In this document: positions 57,050-64,000 of the stretch, in pieces
How positions within the stretch are numbered: position 1 is the stretch's first letter
Layout of the letters: the number at the start of each line of letters is the position of its first letter
Assembly: GCF_024346875.1 (NCBI RefSeq)
Contig: NZ_AP024871.1
Location: 558,001 to 622,000 of the forward strand
Reading direction: 5' to 3'
Origin: Vibrio gallicus
GTDB lineage: Bacteria; Pseudomonadota; Gammaproteobacteria; Enterobacterales; Vibrionaceae
DNA length: 64,000 bases
Notes under the pieces: generated by a model
What the model was told of the DNA's origin: nothing
Seen by the model: only the letters and a program-made list of their open reading frames with translations
Databases searched by the model: none
Program-made: the position numbers and the translations under genes

Positions 57050-58138
57050 ATGAAAGCATCGATATTAGTTAAATTGGAAACGCTAGTTGAGCGTTATGAA
57101 GAAGTTCAGTATTTGCTTGGAGACCCTGAAATTATCGGTGACCAAAACAAATTTAGGGCTTTGTCTAAAGAATACTCTCAACTTGAAGAAGTAACTCAGT
57201 GCTTCCAAGCCTATCAGCAAGCTCAAGAAGATCTAGAGGCTGCTTTAGAAATGGCCAATGAAGATGATCCTGAAATGAAGGAAATGGCACAAGAAGAGAT
57301 CAAAGATGCCAAGGCTGCTATCGATAAGCTAACGGATGACCTGCAGATCTTGCTACTGCCTAAAGACCCTAATGATGAACGCAACTGCTTCTTAGAAATT
57401 CGTGCGGGAGCTGGGGGTGATGAAGCCGGTATTTTTGCTGGCAACCTATTCCGTATGTATTCGAAGTTTGCTGAGAAAAAGGGTTGGCGTGTCGAGATGA
57501 TGAGCAGCAATGTCTCTGAGCAAGGTGGCTATAAAGAGGTCATCGCTAAGGTCTCAGGCGACAGTGTGTATGGCGTCATGAAGTTTGAATCTGGAGGCCA
57601 TCGTGTGCAACGTGTGCCGGAAACTGAATCACAAGGTCGTGTGCATACATCGGCGTGTACGGTTGCAATTATGCCTGAGATCCCTGAGGCAGACTTACCA
57701 GAGATTAAAGCCAGCGATCTCAAAATTGACACCTTCCGTGCATCTGGCGCGGGTGGTCAGCACGTTAACACCACCGATTCTGCTATTCGTATTACTCACT
57801 TACCAACCGGTACGGTTGTTGAGTGTCAAGATGAACGTTCACAGCATAAAAACAAAGCGAAAGCGATGTCTGTACTAGCGGCTCGTATTATTCAAGCGGA
57901 AGAAGCAAGACGTGCGGCTGCGGTATCTGATACCCGTCGTAACTTACTTGGTTCTGGTGACCGTAGTGACCGTATTCGTACCTATAACTATCCTCAAGGG
58001 CGAGTTTCTGATCACCGTATTAACCTGACTTTATACCGTCTTAACGAGGTTTTAGAAGGGGATATGAACGCTCTGATTGACCCTGTTATCCAAGAACACC
58101 AAGCAGACCAGCTTGCAGCCCTTGCTGATAACGGCTAA
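57050..58138 (+). CDS. prfA: Peptide chain release factor 1
   Basis: Recognises UAA and UAG and triggers peptide release. The 362 residues carry the GGQ motif at 235-237 and a PxT codon-recognition motif (Pro190-Glu-Thr192). The GGQ glutamine is the target of PrmC, encoded next with a one-base overlap (TAATG). It lies 15 nt after hemA. Confidence 0.98.
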   Translation: MKASILVKLETLVERYEEVQYLLGDPEIIGDQNKFRALSKEYSQLEEVTQCFQAYQQAQEDLEAALEMANEDDPEMKEMAQEEIKDAKAAIDKLTDDLQILLLPKDPNDERNCFLEIRAGAGGDEAGIFAGNLFRMYSKFAEKKGWRVEMMSSNVSEQGGYKEVIAKVSGDSVYGVMKFESGGHRVQRVPETESQGRVHTSACTVAIMPEIPEADLPEIKASDLKIDTFRASGAGGQHVNTTDSAIRITHLPTGTVVECQDERSQHKNKAKAMSVLAARIIQAEEARRAAAVSDTRRNLLGSGDRSDRIRTYNYPQGRVSDHRINLTLYRLNEVLEGDMNALIDPVIQEHQADQLAALADNG

Positions 58139-58995
58139 TGAACAGTTTACCAAATATAGAGCAAGCTCAATTGCGAGCATTTGAGCGCTTTAAAGCCGCG
58201 GGTATTAGCTCGGCTGGTATCGATGCTCAAGTGCTGCTTTGTCATGCAATCGAGCAGTCTCGCACCTATTTGTTTACCTGGTCTGATAAATTGCTCACTG
58301 AGGCACAAAGTGAAGCCTATGAGCTGGCTATCTCGCGCAGAGAAAAAGGTGAGCCGGTTGCCTATATCGTAGGAACTCGCGAGTTTTGGTCTCTTCCACT
58401 CAAGGTGTCACCGCACACCTTGATCCCTCGTCCCGATACCGAACGCTTGGTTGAATTGGCATTGGAAAAAATGGGAGATCAGCCAGGAACAGGGCTTGAT
58501 CTTGGTACGGGAACAGGTGCAATCGCTTTGGCATTGGCAAGTGAGCGTAAAGATTTTCAGATGCTGGGGGTTGATTTGCAGCCTCAAGCTCAGGCGCTAG
58601 CTACTGAAAACGCGCAGGCGTTGAATATAACCAATGCCAGCTTCTTACAAGGTAGCTGGTTTGATCCAATCGCAGATGGTGACAAGTTTGACATTATCGT
58701 CTCTAACCCGCCTTATATTGATGAGCAAGATCCGCACCTTGCGCAAGGCGATGTGCGCTTTGAACCGGACTCCGCACTTATCGCCAAAGAAAATGGGTTA
58801 GCTGATCTGCGTTATATTGCTGAGCATGGGCGAACATATCTCAATGAAGGTGCTTGGCTGCTGATGGAGCACGGTTATGATCAAGGGCAAGCTACTCGTG
58901 ACATACTGCTTGGTCTCGGTTTTCAGCAGGTTACGACAGAGCAAGACTACGCAGGCATCGACCGCGTGACACTCGGACAATATAAAGGATTATAA
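58138..58995 (+). CDS. prmC: Release factor glutamine methyltransferase
   Basis: Methylates the GGQ glutamine of RF1 and RF2. The 285 residues contain REFWSLPLKVSPHTLIPRPDTERLVE, the SAM loop LDLGTGTGAIALALA, and catalytic NPPY in IIVSNPPYIDEQDPHL. Its start overlaps prfA, so the enzyme is coupled to its substrate. Confidence 0.97.
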   Translation: MNSLPNIEQAQLRAFERFKAAGISSAGIDAQVLLCHAIEQSRTYLFTWSDKLLTEAQSEAYELAISRREKGEPVAYIVGTREFWSLPLKVSPHTLIPRPDTERLVELALEKMGDQPGTGLDLGTGTGAIALALASERKDFQMLGVDLQPQAQALATENAQALNITNASFLQGSWFDPIADGDKFDIIVSNPPYIDEQDPHLAQGDVRFEPDSALIAKENGLADLRYIAEHGRTYLNEGAWLLMEHGYDQGQATRDILLGLGFQQVTTEQDYAGIDRVTLGQYKGL

Positions 58996-58996
58996 G

Positions 58997-59380
58997 ATGT
59001 ACCTCATATTGAAAAATATCCATTTAATGACCATTGCCTTAAGTGCAGGTCTATTTATCACTCAATATATCTTGATGGTTAGGGAATCTTCCCTTGCTCA
59101 ACTCAAGTTTATGAAGATTGCACCGCATGCCGTTAATGGATTACTTATCCTATCTGGCGGACTATTGTTGCTGGTCACCGGTTGGGTACCATTTACCCCT
59201 GGTGCAGAATGGTTAACCCACAAATTTACATGTTTGCTTGCTTATATTGCGCTTGGTGTATTTGCTTTGCGTATGGGGAAAAACCCATTATTAAGAGGCT
59301 TTGCTTTTTTAGGGGCTCTTGGCTGGCTGGTTATGGCAGCAAAAATTGCGATAACCAAAGCACCGATGTTAGCGGGGTAA
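58997..59380 (+). CDS. SirB2-family membrane protein
   Basis: Small inner-membrane protein (127 aa) with about four hydrophobic helices, matching the SirB2 family found downstream of prmC. Function is unknown; the name comes from an old Salmonella regulator screen. It starts one base after the prmC stop codon. Confidence 0.85.
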   Translation: MYLILKNIHLMTIALSAGLFITQYILMVRESSLAQLKFMKIAPHAVNGLLILSGGLLLLVTGWVPFTPGAEWLTHKFTCLLAYIALGVFALRMGKNPLLRGFAFLGALGWLVMAAKIAITKAPMLAG

Positions 59381-59383
59381 TAT

Positions 59384-60193
59384 ATGTCAGATCTGTGGTC
59401 TGAGGATCTTGATAAATTGGAATTGGTAGAGGGTGCTCTTCTGCTAAATTCACAGATTGATTCTGAATTTAATCTTACTTGGGTTGAAATGCAGCTTGAG
59501 AAACTACTTAGTGAAGCTGAGTTAGCGCTCTCGAAAGAGGTCGATGAAAGAGCACGCTTTGATGCTTTTTTGCGCCTTTTTTATCAAGAGTGGGGCTTTA
59601 AAGGCGATTACGAGAGCTATTTCTCTTCAGAAAATGCATTTATTGATAAGGTTATCGAACGTCGCAAGGGCATCCCTGTTAGTCTCGGTGCCTTACTTCT
59701 GTTCTTTGGTCGTAAACTGGGCTTTCGCATACAGGGGATTAGCTTCCCGACTCAGTTTGTTATTTCGATCAGTTGGGATGCACAACAAATCTCCTATATC
59801 AATCCATTCAATGGCGAGTATGTGGCGAAATCAGTGCTACACGCTTGGTTGAAGGGACAAGACGGGCAATGGGCGCAACTAAAGCCTGAGCACTTGAATA
59901 TAGCGGATAACTCCGTGTTAATCGGTCGTTGGCTAGGCGTGCTTAAAAACGCCTTTATGCGTGAAGAGCGTTATACTCAAGCCTTAGCATGTACAGATCT
60001 TGCGCTGTCGCTAGTGCCTGATGATCCGTATGAGATCCGTGATAGAGGATTTATATACCAGCACTTACAGTGCCTACAGGTTGCTCGTCAGGACTTTGAG
60101 TATTTTCTTGAAAAATGCCCACAAGACCCAACAGCCGATTTATTAAAATTACAATTAAGAGCGCTACAAGAAGTCCCTACGGTTCTTCATTAG
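59384..60193 (+). CDS. SirB1-family protein (transglutaminase-like plus TPR)
   Basis: Soluble protein (269 aa). The central part (about 60-150) is a transglutaminase-like fold typical of SirB1, with DKVIERRKGIPVSLGALLLFFGRKLG and GISFPTQFVIS. The C-terminal part (about 195-260) is a tetratricopeptide segment. The catalytic cysteine of true transglutaminases is not evident, so enzymatic activity is doubtful. It is embedded in the hemA-kdsA operon. Confidence 0.85.
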   Translation: MSDLWSEDLDKLELVEGALLLNSQIDSEFNLTWVEMQLEKLLSEAELALSKEVDERARFDAFLRLFYQEWGFKGDYESYFSSENAFIDKVIERRKGIPVSLGALLLFFGRKLGFRIQGISFPTQFVISISWDAQQISYINPFNGEYVAKSVLHAWLKGQDGQWAQLKPEHLNIADNSVLIGRWLGVLKNAFMREERYTQALACTDLALSLVPDDPYEIRDRGFIYQHLQCLQVARQDFEYFLEKCPQDPTADLLKLQLRALQEVPTVLH

Positions 60194-60196
60194 TAG

Positions 60197-61069
<873 letters not shown>

Positions 61070-61092
61070 AATAGTTTTGTGACGTTACTTTT

Positions 61093-61128
61093 AAAAAAAG
61101 GGCTTGCCATTGGCAAGCCCTTTTTTTT
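61093..61128 (+). terminator. Terminator after kdsA
   Basis: AAAAAAAGGGCTTGCCA pairs with TGGCAAGCCCTTTTTTT around a very short loop, with an eight-base T-run. Confidence 0.9.
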
Positions 61129-61188
61129 GTTGTTATACCCAAAGGTAGTTATGAATCATTTCGCCTATGACAAGTGGTGTACACAACG

Positions 61189-62838
61189 ATGAAAAGACTC
61201 ACATTTAAGCCCATTTTAATCGCGTTATCCTCTGCAATCATGATTGCTGGGTGCGCAACATCACCGCCAGAGCTAGTAACTGAAAACATTACTATTCTAC
61301 ATACCAACGACCACCACGGTCATTTTTGGCCCAATAAATATGGTGAATACGGACTGGCGGCTAGAAAAACCTTAATTGATCAGATCCGAACTGAGGTTGA
61401 AGCGCAAGGGGGAGTGGTATTGATGCTTTCCGGGGGGGATATTAATACCGGCGTTCCTGAGTCTGATCTGCTCGATGCTGAGCCTGATTTTAAAGGCATG
61501 AGTTTACTTGGCTATGATGCTATGGCTTTAGGTAATCATGAGTTTGATAACCCGCTGTATGTATTGCAAAAGCAGCAGCAATGGGCTGATTTCCCAATGC
61601 TATCTGCCAATATTTATGATGCAAATACCAATAGTCGCAAGTTTCAACCCTATGAGATTTTCAAGCGTAAAGGGCTAAAGATCGCCGTTATAGGGTTAAC
61701 TACTGAAGATACGGCCAAGATTGGCAATCCAGAGTATATAAAGGATCTTGAGTTTAGAGACCCTAAGCCTGAGGCGAAAAAGGTATTAGAAACATTAGCC
61801 AGTACCCAGCAGCCGGATATCACCATAGCTGTCACCCATATGGGCCATTACCAAGATGGCAAATCAGGCGGCAATGCACCGGGTGATGTTGCTTTAGCTC
61901 GTTATCTGCCGCAAGGGGAGCTAGATATGATTATCGGCGGGCACTCCCAAGAGCCGCTATGTATGGAAGGCCCTAATCTAGTTAAGAAACAATTTAAGCC
62001 GGGTGATGAATGTAAACCGGATCAGCAAAACGGAACCTGGATTATGCAAGCCTACGAATGGGGGAAATATGTGGGGCGAGCTGATTATACCTATCGCAAT
62101 GGTGAACTAGAGCTTAAACACTATGAATTGATCCCGATTAACCTAACTAAGAAAATAAGCAAGGATGGTGAAAGCCAGCGGGTGATTGTAGGTCAAGCGA
62201 TAGCGCCAGACTCGGAAATGGTTGATTTACTTACCCCTTATCAACAGCAAGGTTCGGAAAAATTAAACGTTAAAATCGCACGCTCAAATGGCAGGCTTGA
62301 GGGAGATCGCAATGTGGTTCGCTTTGGGCAAACAAACCTTGGACGCTTGATTGCGATGGCACATATGCAAAGAGCTAAAGCAGATTTTGCAGTGATGAAC
62401 TCGGGTGGAGTACGTGATTCTATTGCCGCGGGAGAGATTACCTATAAAGATGTGTTGAAAGTACAGCCTTTTGGCAACTCGGTAACCTATGTAGATATGA
62501 AGGGCAATGAGGTATTGCAATACTTGAACGTGGTGGCAGCAAAACCAACCGACTCAGGTGCTTTTGCGCAGTTTGCGGGGATAGCAATGAAGGTAACAGA
62601 CAGCGGGGTTAGTGAGGTTAGAATTCAAGGTAAACCATTGAATATTGATCAAAGCTATCGATTTACTGTGCCAAGTTTTAATGCCGCTGGTGGTGACGGA
62701 TATCCAAAGGTCAATCAACACCCCGGATTTGTCGATACTGGATTTGTTGATGCTGAAGTTCTAAAGGAGTATCTTAAGTCTCATAGCCCAGTTGATGTAA
62801 ACCAATATCAGCCCAAGGGTGAGATAAGTTATCTATAA
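61189..62838 (+). CDS. nutA: 5'-nucleotidase lipoprotein, NutA type (UshA family)
   Basis: Surface or periplasmic nucleotidase (549 aa) that dephosphorylates external nucleotides; Vibrio NutA is a Cl- and Mg2+-dependent enzyme of this type. A signal peptide ends in lipobox IAGC (Cys22). The N-terminal metallophosphatase domain has ILHTNDHHGHF, GGDINTG, LGNHEFDNP, THMGH and GGHSQ. The C-terminal substrate domain has NSGGVRDSIAAGEITYKDV and FNAAGGDGYPK. An in-frame GTG at 61174 is rejected because the ATG gives a normal signal peptide. Confidence 0.93.
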   Translation: MKRLTFKPILIALSSAIMIAGCATSPPELVTENITILHTNDHHGHFWPNKYGEYGLAARKTLIDQIRTEVEAQGGVVLMLSGGDINTGVPESDLLDAEPDFKGMSLLGYDAMALGNHEFDNPLYVLQKQQQWADFPMLSANIYDANTNSRKFQPYEIFKRKGLKIAVIGLTTEDTAKIGNPEYIKDLEFRDPKPEAKKVLETLASTQQPDITIAVTHMGHYQDGKSGGNAPGDVALARYLPQGELDMIIGGHSQEPLCMEGPNLVKKQFKPGDECKPDQQNGTWIMQAYEWGKYVGRADYTYRNGELELKHYELIPINLTKKISKDGESQRVIVGQAIAPDSEMVDLLTPYQQQGSEKLNVKIARSNGRLEGDRNVVRFGQTNLGRLIAMAHMQRAKADFAVMNSGGVRDSIAAGEITYKDVLKVQPFGNSVTYVDMKGNEVLQYLNVVAAKPTDSGAFAQFAGIAMKVTDSGVSEVRIQGKPLNIDQSYRFTVPSFNAAGGDGYPKVNQHPGFVDTGFVDAEVLKEYLKSHSPVDVNQYQPKGEISYL

Positions 62839-62848
62839 AGAGGCGCTA

Positions 62849-63325
62849 ATGACACCTGCTGTACGTCTATTGAAGAGTAACAAAGTTCCGTTTGAGCTTC
62901 ACCAGTATAAGCACGATCCCAGCCACAACAGTTTTGGGGTTGAGGCGGTTGAGGCGACCGGAAAACCGCCGCAACAGGTGTTTAAAACACTACTATTTTC
63001 ATTAGAAGGGAAAAGTGAAGGGCTAGGGGTGGCCGTAATTCCAGTAATGAAAAAGCTAAGCCTCAAGCGAGCAGCTAAAGCCAATGGGCTTAAAAAAGCG
63101 CTGATGGCAGACCCTATGCTGGCCCAGAAGGTTACTGGATATTTGGTCGGCGGTATAAGCCCCCTTGCTCAAAAAAAACGGTTGCCAATCTTTATTGATG
63201 CCAGTGCCCAGCAGCTTAGTTCTATGTGCGTGAGCGGTGGTAAGCGTGGCCTTGAGATTGAACTTGCACCTAGTGCACTATTAGTGCAGGCGCAGGGGAA
63301 GTTTGTTGAGTTAACCGACGATTAA
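62849..63325 (+). CDS. ybaK: Cys-tRNA(Pro)/Cys-tRNA(Cys) deacylase YbaK
   Basis: Trans-editing enzyme (158 aa) that clears Cys from tRNA(Pro). The sequence follows E. coli YbaK throughout: MTPAVRLLKSNKVPFELHQY at the start, QVFKTLLF with the key lysine, TGYLVGGISPLAQKKRLPIFID and VSGGKRGLEIELAP. It complements ProS editing, which removes Ala only. It follows nutA by 10 nt with its own GAGG site. Confidence 0.95.
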   Translation: MTPAVRLLKSNKVPFELHQYKHDPSHNSFGVEAVEATGKPPQQVFKTLLFSLEGKSEGLGVAVIPVMKKLSLKRAAKANGLKKALMADPMLAQKVTGYLVGGISPLAQKKRLPIFIDASAQQLSSMCVSGGKRGLEIELAPSALLVQAQGKFVELTDD

Positions 63326-63327
63326 GT

Positions 63328-63368
63328 ATTTCCCCAGCCGTGGCCGATAACGGTCAGACAGGGGAAAT
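63328..63368. terminator. Stem-loop between ybaK and rluF
   Basis: ATTTCCCC (63328-63335) pairs with GGGGAAAT (63361-63368), and a smaller CCGT/ACGG stem lies in the loop. It sits between convergent genes, but there is no good T-tract, so terminator function is tentative. Confidence 0.45.
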
Positions 63369-63378
63369 TAGGCTTAGG

Positions 63379-64000
63379 TTATTTCTTTAGGGTTAAGGTT
63401 CCCTTTGGCGCGGTATTCTTAGGCACGATATTGTTACGTGCTGGACGCGGCGCTTTATTCGACGCCTGGTCTGAGCGGTGGTGACTCGCCTTCGCACCTT
63501 GATAGGCGTTTTTTTGCTCATCGCGATTTCGCTGGGCGCGTGAATGCTTATTCTCTTCTCGACTGTCGAAAACCTTAGCCTTGGTCGCCTTGCGAATTCT
63601 CTGCCCTTTAACATCTTTATTTGATGCCTCTTCGGTGCCAACCGACTCGGTACTAAGTTCGAGTATGGTGTTAACTTCAGCATCAGTCAGATAACGCCAT
63701 TTGCCATTGGCAATGCCATCAAGAGTGATATTCATTATTCTGGTACGTCGTAGCTTGAATACACGATAATCTAGAGCTTCACACATGCGGCGAATTTGGC
63801 GATTGAGGCCTTGAGTCAAAACAATCTTAAACGAATAGTCATTCTCTTTAGTCACCTTACATGGCAGCGTCATTGTATCTAATATAGGCACACCACTGGA
63901 CATCTTGTTTAAGAACTGTGGGGTAATACGCTTATCTACGCGTACCACATACTCTTTCTCATGATTGTTTCCAGCTCGCAGAATCTTGTTAACAATATCG
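63379..64000 (-). CDS. rluF: 23S rRNA pseudouridine(2604) synthase RluF, N-terminus outside window
   Basis: The frame is open to the window end, so only the C-terminal 206 residues are seen (first full codon at 63999). [20 protein letters not shown] matches E. coli RluF ([20 protein letters not shown]), and [14 protein letters not shown] with RTRIMNI is the RsuA-family signature. The catalytic aspartate lies beyond the window. The last 90 or so residues form a Lys/Arg/Asn-rich low-complexity tail, as in E. coli RluF but longer. Confidence 0.9.
   Translation of the reverse strand, partial: DIVNKILRAGNNHEKEYVVRVDKRITPQFLNKMSSGVPILDTMTLPCKVTKENDYSFKIVLTQGLNRQIRRMCEALDYRVFKLRRTRIMNITLDGIANGKWRYLTDAEVNTILELSTESVGTEEASNKDVKGQRIRKATKAKVFDSREENKHSRAQRNRDEQKNAYQGAKASHHRSDQASNKAPRPARNNIVPKNTAPKGTLTLKK

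Overview
The window looks like a core chromosomal segment of a marine gammaproteobacterium in the Vibrionaceae, most probably a Vibrio. The evidence is the complete Na+-translocating NADH:quinone reductase operon with its maturation genes, near full-length agreement of many proteins with remembered Vibrio sequences (NqrA-F, MetN, Prs, the NutA nucleotidase), moderate-to-low GC, and gene order shared with other Vibrio and with Escherichia coli. Species cannot be fixed from the sequence alone. Almost every gene is a recognisable housekeeping gene. I found no CRISPR array, prophage, defence island or secretion cluster. All identifications come from reading motifs and comparing with remembered families; no search was run.

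Layout. 1-1651: rlmG (cut by the window start) and bolA. 1652-9132: nqrABCDEF with a CRP-like site, an extended -10 and a structured leader, then apbE and nqrM, which flavinylate and mature the complex. 9197-15508: a UraA-type permease, dinB with a LexA-like box on its start codon, a YggN-like protein, a DUF4250 protein, yaeP, proS and trmO. 15509-24893: an AbgT-family transporter, a POT-family transporter, metNIQ with tandem MetJ boxes, gmhB, a YitT-like protein, and glyA with a PurR-like box. 24943-27372: a YgjP-like metalloprotein, then a small lipoprotein gene broken by a complete ISL3-family insertion sequence with an 8-bp target duplication.

27373-46373 is a long minus-strand block with the enterobacterial order lipA-lipB-ybeD-dacA-rlpA-rodA-mrdA-rlmH-rsfS-holA-lptE-leuS, then lnt-corC-ybeY-ybeZ-miaB, with ybeL on the plus strand between leuS and lnt. 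It covers lipoate synthesis, the elongation machinery of the cell wall, LPS and lipoprotein export, ribosome maturation and tRNA modification. ubiF diverges from miaB and a lactonase-like beta-propeller gene follows. 49002-50946 is a 15-gene tRNA array on the minus strand (7 Leu-UAG, 5 Gln-UUG, 3 Met-CAU), the counterpart of the E. coli metT-leuW-glnUW-metU-glnVX operon but amplified by a perfect 275-bp tandem repeat. 51368-55647 holds ychF, pth, prs, ispE and lolB. The divergent plus-strand run hemA-prfA-prmC-sirB2-sirB1-kdsA follows, then nutA, ybaK and a partial rluF.

The most notable observations are an insertion sequence whose own terminus supplies a replacement start codon for the gene it split, a fold-back hairpin directly before its transposase start, the tRNA amplification, a palindromic repeat between miaB and ybeZ, and several operator candidates that match the expected regulators of their genes (CRP for nqr, LexA for dinB, MetJ for metNIQ, PurR for glyA). 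I found no convincing wholly undescribed system.
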